From NCBI RefSeq assembly GCF_035695185.1, contig NZ_DASSES010000185.1:1-21237 (forward strand): a stretch of 21,237 nucleotides of DNA, given 5' to 3'. Shown one piece after another: positions 1-7,750 of the stretch. The DNA is from Frateuria_A sp035695185 (GTDB lineage: Bacteria; Pseudomonadota; Gammaproteobacteria; Xanthomonadales; Rhodanobacteraceae). Under the pieces are notes generated by a model, which ran no database searches, was not told the origin of the DNA, and was given only the letters and a program-made list of their open reading frames with translations. The position numbers and the translations under genes were made by a program. Position 1 is the first letter of the stretch. Each line of letters opens with the position of its first letter.

Positions 1-905
1 AACTGATCGACGACCTGCGCCTGGCCCTGCGCGAGTACGAGCGCCTGCACGAGAAGCCGATCGCCACGCGGCTGATATCGCTGCGCCTGCGCTGGGCCGC
101 CATCCTGGCCGCGGTGCTGAGCCTGACCCTGCTGATCGGCCTGGCGGCGATCTACGCCCGCCAGAACGCGGCGGTGACCGGCCTGGCGCAGGATTACGGA
201 CGTTCGCTCGGCCGCATGGTCGCCGGCGAGGCGGCGGAGAACCTGCTGCTGGACGACCGCGCCGCCACGCGCGCACTGGTGCAGGACATCGCGCGCAACA
301 AGCAGATCTATTACCTGGCCGTAGCCAACCGCTATGGCGAGGTGATCGCCAGCACCCGCACGGACGAGCAGGGCAAGCCGCTGCCGGAACGCTCGAGCGA
401 GGAGTTCCTGCCCGGCGCCGGTGACATCGCCAGCTACCGCGTGCGGCTGCCCGACGGCGACGACCCGGGCGAGATGCTGGTGTTCGACGTGCCGGTCAAC
501 TACCAGACCGCCAAGGTCGGCCAGTTGCGGCTGGGCATCAGCGATGCGCCGCTGCGGGCGGCGCAGAAGACCACGCTCAAGGCGATCGTGGCGGTATTGC
601 TGGTGACCCTGGCGGCGGTGACCGGCGCCGCCTACTGGTTGTTCCGCCGCCTGCTGGGCCTGCTGGACGTGCTGGGCGAGGCGATGTTGCGGGTCGGTCG
701 CGGCGACTTCGCCCACCGTATCCGGCTGGTCCGCCACGACGAACTGGGCCGCCTGTTCACAGCCTTCAACCTCATGTGCAACGCATTGCAGGCCCGCGAA
801 CGGCGGCCACGCCGGCCGACCGCCAAGCCATCGGAGCCGCTGGAACTGCCCACCCGCATCCTGCCCACGGTCGAGCGGGTCGAGGACAAGGCTGCCCGCG
901 ACTGA
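1..905 (+). CDS. Membrane sensor protein with HAMP domain, 5'-truncated (possible C-terminus of a Ser/Thr protein kinase)
   Basis: The frame is open from base 3 of the window to the TGA at 903-905, so the true start lies to the left. The visible part begins with a short charged cytoplasmic stretch, then a transmembrane helix (about nt 90-150). An extracytoplasmic domain of about 150 residues follows; it resembles the small sensor domains of histidine kinases and chemoreceptors, with LLLDDRAATRALVQDIA and a YLAVANRYGEVIAS strand. A second helix (about nt 575-655) leads into a HAMP domain containing RVGRGDFAHRI and RHDELGRLFTAFN. The protein ends in an Arg/Pro-rich tail with no histidine-kinase, GGDEF or methyl-accepting domain after the HAMP. 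Its output domain must therefore be N-terminal, outside the window. A kinase domain there is an inference from this layout and from the nearby PP2C phosphatase. A GTG at 114 is a possible internal start but would cut the first helix. Confidence 0.75.
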   Translation, partial: LIDDLRLALREYERLHEKPIATRLISLRLRWAAILAAVLSLTLLIGLAAIYARQNAAVTGLAQDYGRSLGRMVAGEAAENLLLDDRAATRALVQDIARNKQIYYLAVANRYGEVIASTRTDEQGKPLPERSSEEFLPGAGDIASYRVRLPDGDDPGEMLVFDVPVNYQTAKVGQLRLGISDAPLRAAQKTTLKAIVAVLLVTLAAVTGAAYWLFRRLLGLLDVLGEAMLRVGRGDFAHRIRLVRHDELGRLFTAFNLMCNALQARERRPRRPTAKPSEPLELPTRILPTVERVEDKAARD

Positions 906-971
906 GGTATCGGTTCCTCTGCCAGGCCGCGCGGGTCGATGTCTTGGCGGCGGATCGAAGCCGGCCTCAGG

Positions 972-1916
972 TCAGAATTGCTTCAACCGCTGCTTGAGCT
1001 CCAGCGCCCGCGCGCGATAGACCGTCGCCGGTTCGAAATCCGGCTCGATCGCCAGCACCCGGTTCCAGAGTGAAATCGCCTGGTCCAGCTGCTGGTCGCG
1101 GTAGAGCACGATCGCCCGTTGGTGGTAGACCGTCACCAGCTGCTTGCGCAGTGCCTGGGCGTCCGCGCCGGCGGCCGGCAGTCGCGGGTCGAGGTCCAGC
1201 GCCTGGTCCATCCGTTCCAGTGCCTCGCTGCGCTGCCCCTTGTGCAGCAGCGCGAGGCTCTCGTCCTGCAGGCGGCGCGCCTTGGCTGTGCCGGCATCGT
1301 CGTCGGCGGGCGCCGTGGCAGTGGCTTCCGCGGCCCGCACCGGCCCTTCCGCGGGCGTGCCTGCGGACAGGCGCGAGGCGGGCAGGCGCAGCGTCTGGCC
1401 CACGCGCAGCACCGATGGGTTGGTCGCATGGTTGTAGCGCGCGAGGATCAGGAAACGCGCCCCGTCGCCGAGGAAGCGGGCAGCCAGGGTGCTGTAGGAA
1501 TCGCCCGGGCGTACCACGTAGGAACGCGAGGCATGGCCCAGCGCCTCGTCCGGATCGACGGTGAGCTGGCGCAGCATCGCCTGGGCCGCGCGGTCGTCCG
1601 GATGGGCCGCCAGGTAGCGGCGCAACTGGTGCTCGCCTTCGGCATAGTGGCCGGCCTGCAACTGGTCGTTGACGATGGCTGCCAGCGAGGACGGCGGCGG
1701 CTCGTCGACCGGTGCCGCCGGCTTCGCCGGCGCACGGGCAGGGGTCACCACCACCCGGGGTTTGTCATGCCCGGTGATGCGTGCCTTCAACCGCGTCAGC
1801 TGGGCGCACCCGCCCAGGCCGCCGGCCGCCAGCAGGCCGGCCAGCACCCATGGCCCCAGACGCCGGCCCTGCGCGGCGAAGCGCGCGTATCCCATGTTCT
1901 GCACGAATACCCTCAT
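972..1916 (-). CDS. LysM- and TPR-containing lipoprotein
   Basis: This is a 314-residue predicted lipoprotein. The N-terminus has two Arg (18-19), a hydrophobic core and the lipobox LGGC with Cys37, so it should be lipidated and envelope-anchored. An Ala/Pro linker (about 58-76) leads to a short TPR-like segment (about 78-118). A LysM peptidoglycan-binding domain follows at about 132-180 (YVVRPGDSYSTLAARFLGD, then ILARYN and LRVGQTLRLP). C-terminal helical TPR-like repeats cover about 220-314. The ATG at 1916 overlaps the phosphatase stop as ATGA, which suggests translational coupling and decided the start. An ATG at 1895 would also keep the signal peptide. The likely role is an envelope scaffold that binds peptidoglycan through LysM and partner proteins through TPRs. 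It is the last gene of the leftward pepA-side series and faces the HAMP protein. Confidence 0.85.
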   Translation of the reverse strand: MRVFVQNMGYARFAAQGRRLGPWVLAGLLAAGGLGGCAQLTRLKARITGHDKPRVVVTPARAPAKPAAPVDEPPPSSLAAIVNDQLQAGHYAEGEHQLRRYLAAHPDDRAAQAMLRQLTVDPDEALGHASRSYVVRPGDSYSTLAARFLGDGARFLILARYNHATNPSVLRVGQTLRLPASRLSAGTPAEGPVRAAEATATAPADDDAGTAKARRLQDESLALLHKGQRSEALERMDQALDLDPRLPAAGADAQALRKQLVTVYHQRAIVLYRDQQLDQAISLWNRVLAIEPDFEPATVYRARALELKQRLKQF

Positions 1917-2764
1917 ACCTGTCGCATACCCACGTCGCCGGCGCGCGTCATGCCGCGACCGGCGAGCCGTGCCCACAGCCTCGCGCTGCGGGCGTGCCAC
2001 CATTGCACCCAGCCTATCCGGGCGAAGATCAAGGAGACATTGTCGCCGTCCGCGCCGCCACGCTCCACTGCCTGGGCGAGCGCCTCGCGCATCGCCCTGC
2101 GCAGGTCGCGCCGGCGCGCGAGCCGGCCCAGCTCGTCGGTCGACAGCCGCTCCCACACGCCATCGCTGCACAGCGCGAAGGACTGGCCCGGTCGCAGCGC
2201 CGCGAAACCATGTTCGACCTGTGGCGGCTGTGGTCCGCCCAGGCCGCGCAGCAGCATGTGCTGGTCGGCGTCCCCGCCCATCGCCTCGGCCGCCAGTTCG
2301 CCGCGGGCCACCTTCAGTTGCGCCACGCTGTGATCTTCGGTGCGGCCCAGGCAGCGCCCACCCTGGAAACGGTAGAGCCGGCTGTCACCCACGTGCGCCC
2401 AGCAGGCGCGTCGACCGCGGAGCAGCAAGGCGACCACCGTCGAGTGCGGCTCGGCGCCGACCAGCCCCTCGCCGCGCCGGCGCAGTTCGGCATGGGCGGA
2501 CTGGCACAGGGTTTCCAGGAAAAGCGGGCCGGGTTGCTCGCGCCACAGGCCCTGGCCCCACAGCCGGCGGGTCACCTCGATGACGCCCGCCGAGGCCAGC
2601 TCGCCGGCACCGTCGCCCCCCATGCCGTCGGCCAGCACCAGCAGCCGCACGTCGGTGGCCGGGTCGTGCAGGCAGATGCATGCGTCCTGCTGCTCGGCAC
2701 GCCCGCCGCGTGCGCGGCCGGCCACGACCGACGGTACCGCCTGGGCTTCGATCCCCTGATCCAT
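1913..2764 (-). CDS. PP2C-family serine/threonine protein phosphatase
   Basis: This 283-residue soluble protein removes phosphate from Ser/Thr residues using two metal ions. The PP2C motifs appear in order. EQQDA (24-28) stands at the usual NQD position, with Gln for Asn. ADGMGG follows at 45-50 (metal-binding Asp46 and Gly47), then AHVGDSRLYRF, TEDHSVAQ, LCSDGVWERL and GDN (240-242). About 40 residues after GDN are Trp/Arg-rich without a clear membrane helix. The ATG at 2764 was preferred because a longer in-frame start at 2830 adds residues with no family similarity and would run across a possible -10 box. It is coupled to the LysM lipoprotein by a 4 bp overlap. PP2C enzymes of this kind usually oppose Hanks-type kinases; the truncated HAMP protein to the left is a candidate partner, by inference only. 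Confidence 0.92.
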   Translation of the reverse strand: MDQGIEAQAVPSVVAGRARGGRAEQQDACICLHDPATDVRLLVLADGMGGDGAGELASAGVIEVTRRLWGQGLWREQPGPLFLETLCQSAHAELRRRGEGLVGAEPHSTVVALLLRGRRACWAHVGDSRLYRFQGGRCLGRTEDHSVAQLKVARGELAAEAMGGDADQHMLLRGLGGPQPPQVEHGFAALRPGQSFALCSDGVWERLSTDELGRLARRRDLRRAMREALAQAVERGGADGDNVSLIFARIGWVQWWHARSARLWARLAGRGMTRAGDVGMRQV

Positions 2765-2889
2765 CGTCCGGCCCCTGTCCGAGATGGGCAGAGCATACCG
2801 CCTGGACGGCGCGACTGCGGGTGACCGCATGTCCGATCGGACGGGTGGCGCGCAGCCCCCTGGGCGGATGGCGGTCGCCCCGGACGCCT
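2765..2889 (-). promoter_or_regulatory. Possible promoter region of the phosphatase gene with a 12 bp palindrome
   Basis: This is the 125 bp gap between holC and the phosphatase. On the minus strand a TATGCT hexamer (2797-2792) sits at -10 distance for a start site about 20 nt before the phosphatase ATG, but no good -35 is present. About 50 bp upstream of that putative start lies the perfect palindrome GTCCGATCGGAC (2831-2842). This could be an operator, but a 12 bp GC-rich palindrome can also arise by chance at this composition. Confidence 0.25.
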
Positions 2890-3312
2890 CTACATGTCGA
2901 ACTTGGCAAGCTGGAAGCCACGCTGCTGGTACTCGCGCCAGCGCTCGCGCGAACCGTCGCGCTCGGCCGGATCGGCGGCCACCACCTCGAGCACGCGTTC
3001 GAAGCGTCCGCCCGGGCAGCTTTCACGCAGGTTGATCAGCAACGGGCGGTCGGGCGTGTCGATGCCCGGTGGCACGATCAGCACCGCGGTCTGGCCGTCG
3101 TCCTCGTCGCCGGCCAGCTGGTGCGGGATGAACGCGTCGGCGTCGAAGTCCCACAGCAGCTCGTCCACCGCCTCGGCCTGCTCGAAATCGCGGGTGAGGA
3201 TCAGGGTCGGCTGCTGCGCCGCATAGGCACGGCGTGCCAGCTCGCATACCAGCAGCAGGGGCTGTTCGCGGAAGCGCGGCTTGTCGATCAGGTAGAAGTC
3301 TGCGCGGGGCAT
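2890..3312 (-). CDS. holC: DNA polymerase III subunit chi
   Basis: This is a 140-residue protein, close to the roughly 147 residues of E. coli HolC. The chi subunit joins psi in the clamp-loader complex and contacts single-strand DNA-binding protein at the replication fork. Family features include the N-terminal ADFYLID strand, the segment VCELARRAYAAQQPTLIL, the DELLWDFDADAFIPHQLAG region (typical DDLLWTFxxxSFIPH pattern), and VLIVPPGI followed by LLINL. It lies downstream of pepA on the same strand, the arrangement known from many proteobacteria. In E. coli valS comes next, but here a phosphatase follows. The 129 bp gap to pepA is long enough for a separate promoter, though I see no convincing one. 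The start ATG at 3312 gives the expected N-terminus. Confidence 0.95.
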   Translation of the reverse strand: MPRADFYLIDKPRFREQPLLLVCELARRAYAAQQPTLILTRDFEQAEAVDELLWDFDADAFIPHQLAGDEDDGQTAVLIVPPGIDTPDRPLLINLRESCPGGRFERVLEVVAADPAERDGSRERWREYQQRGFQLAKFDM

Positions 3313-3441
3313 GGCGTCAGGCCGGAAACGGGGGCAGGGAGCGGGGAACCCTAGGGCTGCGGTGGATCCGGATGCCGGGCACGGGCGGACCCGGCCGTAC
3401 CGGCGTCCCGTGCACCCCGCTGCCCGTTCCCCGCGTGGGCA

Positions 3442-4935
3442 TCAGCCGGCGCGGTCGATCAGCCACTGCGCCAGCAACGGCACCGGACGCCCGGTGGCCA
3501 GGCCCTTGCGGCCCTCGTCCCAGGCGGTACCGGCGACGTCCAGATGGGCCCAGCGCTGGCCTTCGGTGAAGCGCGAGAGGAAGCAGGCGGCGGTGATCGC
3601 GCCGGCGCTCTTGCCACCGATGTTGGCGATGTCCGCGAAGCCCGATTCCAGCTGCGCCTGGTAGTCGTCCCACAGCGGCAGGCGCCAGGCGCGGTCGAGC
3701 GTGCCCTCGCCGGCACTCAGCAGCTCGGCGGCCAGGTCGTCGTGCTTGCTCATGAGGCCGGTGGCGTGCTTGCCCAGCGCCACGACGCAGGCGCCGGTGA
3801 GCGTGGCGGCATCGACGATCGCCTTGGGTTGGTAGGTCTGCACGGTCCAGGTCAGCGCGTCGCAGAGGATCAGGCGGCCTTCCGCGTCGGTGTTGAGCAC
3901 CTCGATGGTCAGGCCGGACAGGCTGGTGAGCACGTCGCTGGGGCGGTAGCTGTCGCCGTCGGGCATGTTCTCCGCCGAGGGCACCACGCAGACGAGGTTG
4001 AGCTTGAGGCCCATCTTCACCGCCGCCACGAAGGCGCCCAGCACGCCCGCCGCGCCGCCCATGTCGAACTTCATTTCCTCCATGCCGGCGCCGGGCTTCA
4101 GGCTGATGCCGCCGGAGTCGAAGGTGATGCCCTTGCCGACGAAGGCGTAGGGCTTGTCCCCCGCATTGCCGCCCTTGTATTCCAGTGCGACCAGGCGCGG
4201 CTTGTTGACCGAGCCGCGGCCCACCGCCAGCAGCGAGCCGAAGCCGAGCTTCTCCATTTCCTCGTGGTCCAGCACGCGGCAGCTGACGCCTTCGTTGGCC
4301 TCGGCGAAGGCCTGCGCGCGGGTGGCGATGTAGGCGGGGTTGCAGATGTTCGGCGGCAGGTTGGCCAGCTCGCGGGCGAAGCGCACGCCCTCGGCGATCG
4401 CCATGGCCTGGGCCAGGCCCGGCTGCGCCTCGTCGCCGGCGGCGAAGGCCACCGAGGCCAGTTCCGGCTGCGCGCTCTTCTCGCGCGGCTTGAAGGTGGC
4501 GGTGTAGCGGTAGGCCGCATGGTCGGCGGCCAGGGCCGCGGTGCGCACGCGCCAGGCGGCGTCGCGGCCGGGCACGTCCACCTCGGTCAGGAACGACACC
4601 GCCGACGCGGCCGGCAGCTTGCCCAGTGCGCGGACGGCCTCCAGGTTGACCTTCTGGTAGCGCGCCGCGTCGAAGCCCTTCTGCGTGCCCAGGCCCACCA
4701 CCAGCACGCGGCGGGCGGCCACGCCGGCCGGCGCGAACAGCACGCTGACGCTGCCGGCCTTGCCGTTGATGTCGCCGCTTTCGACCTGGCGCTTGATCGC
4801 ACCCTCGGCGGCGCCGTCCACGCGGGCGGCGGCGCTGGTGAGCAGGCCGTTCTCGTAGACGCCCACCACCAGGCAGGGCGTGTCGACGGTTTCGGGCGAG
4901 GTGCTGGCGGCGACCAGACTGAACTGAAGCGTCAT
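3442..4935 (-). CDS. pepA: Leucyl aminopeptidase (cytosol aminopeptidase, M17)
   Basis: This 497-residue protein is the usual length for the M17 family. It removes N-terminal amino acids from peptides using two metal ions in a hexameric cytoplasmic enzyme. The C-terminal catalytic domain shows VGKGITFDSGGISLKP (metal-binding Lys and Asp, catalytic Lys) and the family signature NTDAEGRL at about 347-354, followed by ILCDALTW. The N-terminal domain is the more variable macro-like domain. In E. coli PepA also binds DNA in Xer recombination and carAB regulation; whether this holds here cannot be seen. The ATG at 4935 is preceded by an AGGA about 9 nt upstream. The gene is divergent from lptF across 103 bp and heads a leftward series with holC. 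Confidence 0.97.
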   Translation of the reverse strand: MTLQFSLVAASTSPETVDTPCLVVGVYENGLLTSAAARVDGAAEGAIKRQVESGDINGKAGSVSVLFAPAGVAARRVLVVGLGTQKGFDAARYQKVNLEAVRALGKLPAASAVSFLTEVDVPGRDAAWRVRTAALAADHAAYRYTATFKPREKSAQPELASVAFAAGDEAQPGLAQAMAIAEGVRFARELANLPPNICNPAYIATRAQAFAEANEGVSCRVLDHEEMEKLGFGSLLAVGRGSVNKPRLVALEYKGGNAGDKPYAFVGKGITFDSGGISLKPGAGMEEMKFDMGGAAGVLGAFVAAVKMGLKLNLVCVVPSAENMPDGDSYRPSDVLTSLSGLTIEVLNTDAEGRLILCDALTWTVQTYQPKAIVDAATLTGACVVALGKHATGLMSKHDDLAAELLSAGEGTLDRAWRLPLWDDYQAQLESGFADIANIGGKSAGAITAACFLSRFTEGQRWAHLDVAGTAWDEGRKGLATGRPVPLLAQWLIDRAG

Positions 4936-5038
4936 CGGGAGGGTCCTGCGAGGTAAGAAAGAGTGCGCTCGGCTAGACTTGGCGGTCAGAGCAACCCCTA
5001 AGCGCCGGCCTGCGGTGCGAGACCCTCAATCCTATCGC
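4936..5038. promoter_or_regulatory. Divergent pepA / lptF promoter region
   Basis: This 103 bp region separates two divergent genes and must hold both promoters unless they start inside the neighbours. For lptF, a TAGACT hexamer at 4974-4979 on the plus strand fits a -10 box, giving a leader of about 50 nt. No good -35 is present 16-18 bp upstream. No equally good box is apparent for pepA. The assignment rests on hexamer similarity and position only. Confidence 0.35.
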
Positions 5039-6151
5039 ATGCTGAGCATCCTCGACCGATACTTCCTGCGTGAGCTGGCCCAGACCGTGGCGGCCACGGC
5101 CATCGTGCTGGTGGCGATCATCACCGGCACGACGTTCGCCAAGGTCCTGCAACAGGTGGCCGGCGGCAGCTTCCCCGCCAGCGTGATGTTTCCGGTGCTC
5201 GGCCTGCGCACGCTGGACGGGTTGACCAACCTGCTGCCGCTGGCCGGTTTCCTCGGCGTGATGATGGCGCTGGGCCGCATGTACCGGGAAAGCGAGATGC
5301 ACGTGCTGGCTTCCTCCGGGATGGGCCCGCGCGGGCTGCTCAAGCCGGTGGCGATCCTGGCCGGCATCATCGTGCTGGTCACCGGCGCGGTGTCGCTCTG
5401 GCTGGGTCCCTGGGCGGTGCGTACGGCCGATGCGCTGGTGGCCGAGGCCAACCGCTCGGTCATTGCGGCGGGCCTGGATGCCGGCCGTTTCACCGAGCTG
5501 CCGGGCAAGGGCGGCATCATTTTCGTCGACGCCCTGAGCCGCGACGGTAGCGTGCTGGGCAAGACGTTCGTGGCCACCGAGAACATGGACAGCGATGGCG
5601 TGCGCCAGCTCAAGGTGGTCACGGCCGCCGGCGGGCAGCTGTACCAGGAGAGCAGCGGGGAAGGCCGCTTCATGGCACTGCGCAAGGGCTGGCAGTACAA
5701 GATCCCGCTCGGCCGCGACGACTGGTGGCGTATGCAGTACGCGCGCAACGACGTGGCGCTGTCCGATGTGAAGGCCGACGACGAGGAAGACCCGGCCCAT
5801 TCGCAGGGCAGCTGGGCATTGGCCACGTCGCCCTCGCCCGACGCGCGCGCCGAGTTCGCCTGGCGCGTCCACGCGCCGCCGATGGCCTTCGTGCTGTTGA
5901 TGCTGGCCTTGCCGCTGTCACGGCAGAGCCCGCGCGAGCCCCGGTACGGACGCATCCTGCTGGCCTTGCTGGGCTTCTATTTCTACTACCTGCTGCTGGC
6001 GCTGGGGCGCGCGCAGATCGGCAAGGGCCACTGGGCCAATTCGCTGCCGTTGCTGCTGGTCCACCTGCTTGCGCTGGCGTTGGCCGGCTGGCTGTTCTGG
6101 AAGCAATACGCCCCGCGCAAGCCGCACGGCGCGCGCAAGGCGGTGACGTGA
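5039..6151 (+). CDS. lptF: LPS export ABC transporter permease LptF
   Basis: This 370-residue inner-membrane protein is one of the two permeases of the LptB2FG complex, which extracts lipopolysaccharide from the inner membrane and passes it to LptC/LptA. It has the YjgP/YjgQ layout: a leading amphipathic segment (LDRYFLRELAQT), N-terminal transmembrane helices, a coupling-helix region MYRESEMHVLASSGMGP, a large periplasmic beta-jellyroll domain (about residues 140-270), then C-terminal helices. The ATG at 5039 matches the family N-terminus (MLSILDRYFLRE). A TTG 60 nt upstream would add an unrelated Arg/Pro-rich stretch and was rejected. The stop overlaps the start of lptG (TGATG), so the permeases are probably made in matched amounts. 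The divergent pepA neighbour is common in gammaproteobacteria. Confidence 0.95.
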   Translation: MLSILDRYFLRELAQTVAATAIVLVAIITGTTFAKVLQQVAGGSFPASVMFPVLGLRTLDGLTNLLPLAGFLGVMMALGRMYRESEMHVLASSGMGPRGLLKPVAILAGIIVLVTGAVSLWLGPWAVRTADALVAEANRSVIAAGLDAGRFTELPGKGGIIFVDALSRDGSVLGKTFVATENMDSDGVRQLKVVTAAGGQLYQESSGEGRFMALRKGWQYKIPLGRDDWWRMQYARNDVALSDVKADDEEDPAHSQGSWALATSPSPDARAEFAWRVHAPPMAFVLLMLALPLSRQSPREPRYGRILLALLGFYFYYLLLALGRAQIGKGHWANSLPLLLVHLLALALAGWLFWKQYAPRKPHGARKAVT

Positions 6152-7248
6152 TGCAGCTGTCGATCAAGCGGGTCGACCGGCTGGTCGGCCTCACCGTGCT
6201 CGGCTCGCTGCTGACCACCTGGCTGGTGCTGACCGGCTTCGACGCGGTGACCCAGTTGCTGCGCCAGCTGGGCTTCGTGGGCCGCAACGGCTTCACCAGC
6301 CTCGATGCGATCAGCTACGTGCTGGTGACCGTGCCGCGGCGCCTGTACGAGTACTTCATCTTCGCGGCGGTGATCGGTGGCCTGATGGGGCTGGGCGGCC
6401 TGGCCGGCAACGGCGAGCTGACCGCGTTGCGCGCCGCCGGCATGTCGCGGCTGCGCATCGCCGCGTCGGCCGCCGGCGTGGTGGCGGTCCTGATCGTGGG
6501 CGTGACCATCCTGGGCGAAACGGCTGCGCCGTGGGGCGACCAGAAGGCGCAGTCGATCCAGCTGCGCATGAAGGCCAACCACCTGGGCCTGTCCGGCAGC
6601 ACCGGGCTGTGGGCACGCGACGGCAATCGCATCGTCAATGCCAAGGCCACCCTGATCAAGCAGGTGCAGGGCCACAACGTCGTCCAACTGGCCGACGTGC
6701 GCGTGTTCACGCTGGCTCCCGATGGCCAGATCAACCGCTTCGACTGGGCCCGCACGGCCGAAAACGATGGGCGCGAGTGGGTGCTCAGGGGCGTGCGGAC
6801 CACCACCCTCGATGCGGCCGGCACGCACACCACCACCCATGCCAGCGAGCGCTGGGATTCGCAGCTCAACCCGCGCGTGCTCGAGCAGTCGGTGATCCAG
6901 CCGCAGTACCTGCCGATGCGCGACCTGTACCGCAACATGAGCTACCTGGAACGCAACGGCCAGAACCCGGGCGTCTATGCGGTGATCTTCTGGGGGCGCG
7001 TGCTGTACCCGCTCAACGCGCTGGTGCTCGTGCTGTGCGCGATGCCCTTCGCCTTCGGTGCGCTGCGCTCCGGCGGCCTGGGCAAGCGCATCTTCGTCGG
7101 CATCCTGCTGGCGATCGGCTGGTACTTCCTGCAGAAGGCGCTCGTGAACTTCGCCACGATCTACGGCGTGCCACCGCTGCCGGCCAACCTGTTGCCCGCC
7201 GCGGTGCTGGCGCTGGGAGCGTGGCTGTATTTCCGCAGACGCAGTTGA
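6151..7248 (+). CDS. lptG: LPS export ABC transporter permease LptG
   Basis: This 365-residue protein is the partner of LptF in the LPS-exporting ABC transporter. The N-terminus (IKRVDRLVGLTVLGSLLTTW) starts the first transmembrane helix. The coupling-helix region is NGELTALRAAGMSRLRI. A periplasmic jellyroll domain follows with GLWARDGNRIVNA, then C-terminal helices including WGRVLYPLNALVLVLCAMPFAFGALRS (described here as a continuous membrane segment near residues 275-305). The periplasmic motif GxWxRDG is typical of LptG. Its ATG shares one base with the lptF stop, so translation is coupled. Length and topology agree with the family. The OsmC-family gene starts 34 bp downstream and may be co-transcribed. 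Confidence 0.95.
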   Translation: MQLSIKRVDRLVGLTVLGSLLTTWLVLTGFDAVTQLLRQLGFVGRNGFTSLDAISYVLVTVPRRLYEYFIFAAVIGGLMGLGGLAGNGELTALRAAGMSRLRIAASAAGVVAVLIVGVTILGETAAPWGDQKAQSIQLRMKANHLGLSGSTGLWARDGNRIVNAKATLIKQVQGHNVVQLADVRVFTLAPDGQINRFDWARTAENDGREWVLRGVRTTTLDAAGTHTTTHASERWDSQLNPRVLEQSVIQPQYLPMRDLYRNMSYLERNGQNPGVYAVIFWGRVLYPLNALVLVLCAMPFAFGALRSGGLGKRIFVGILLAIGWYFLQKALVNFATIYGVPPLPANLLPAAVLALGAWLYFRRRS

Positions 7249-7282
7249 CCTGTCCGCAAGGGCGAAGCCGGGAGAAACCGCC

Positions 7283-7750
7283 ATGAGCAGGCATACCGCC
7301 GAACTGACCTGGATCCGCGAGGACCAGCCCTTCCTGGACAACCGCTACGGCCGCCGGCACATGGTCCGCTTCGACGGAGGGGAGCGGCTGCCCATGTCCT
7401 CCTCGCCCGACGTGGTGCCGGTGCCGCTGTCCGACCCGTCCGCGGTGGATCCGGAGGAAGCCTTTGTCGCATCGCTGGCCAGCTGTCACATGTTGTGGTT
7501 CCTAGACCTGGCGGCCCGCCAGGGCTTCCGCGTCGACAGCTACCGGGACGCGGCAACCGGCACCATGGGGCGCGACGCGCAGGGGCGCACCGTCATGCGC
7601 GACGTGCTGCTGCGCCCGCGGGTGGATTTTTCAGGGGACCTGTTGCCCACCCGCGAACAGGTCGTGCAGCTTCACCACCAGGCGCACGAGGTCTGCTACC
7701 TCGCCAACTCGGTGCGCTGCGAGGTGCGTTGCGAACCGGTTTTCGAGTGA
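7283..7750 (+). CDS. OsmC family protein (peroxiredoxin-like)
   Basis: This 155-residue protein belongs to the OsmC/Ohr superfamily, whose members use two conserved cysteines to reduce organic hydroperoxides. Cys68 lies in the helix FVASLASCHMLWFLDLAA and Cys138 in HEVCYLANSV, the usual positions of the two reactive residues. The FVASLASCHMLWFL pattern is the OsmC family hallmark. Two further cysteines (146 and 150) lie near the C-terminus and are less usual. Some superfamily members are not peroxidases, so enzymatic activity is inferred. A GGGAGA ribosome-binding site precedes the ATG at 7283. The stop overlaps the GTG start of the following phosphatase. It lies 34 bp after lptG, probably in the same transcript. 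Confidence 0.93.
   Translation: MSRHTAELTWIREDQPFLDNRYGRRHMVRFDGGERLPMSSSPDVVPVPLSDPSAVDPEEAFVASLASCHMLWFLDLAARQGFRVDSYRDAATGTMGRDAQGRTVMRDVLLRPRVDFSGDLLPTREQVVQLHHQAHEVCYLANSVRCEVRCEPVFE

Noticed and set aside
1119..2824. Long plus-strand frames over the lipoprotein and phosphatase genes
   Set aside because: Their translations lack domains, while the minus strand encodes clear LysM and PP2C motifs.
3313..3441. Possible paired GCGGGGAAC / GTTCCCCGC arms in the pepA-holC gap
   Set aside because: The 9 bp arms are about 75 bp apart with no supporting structure between; this is easily explained by GC-rich composition.
3544..4956. Plus-strand frame of 470 codons opposite pepA
   Set aside because: It is a shadow of pepA: His/Ala/Gly/Arg-rich translation, no domain, and complete overlap with a clear M17 peptidase.
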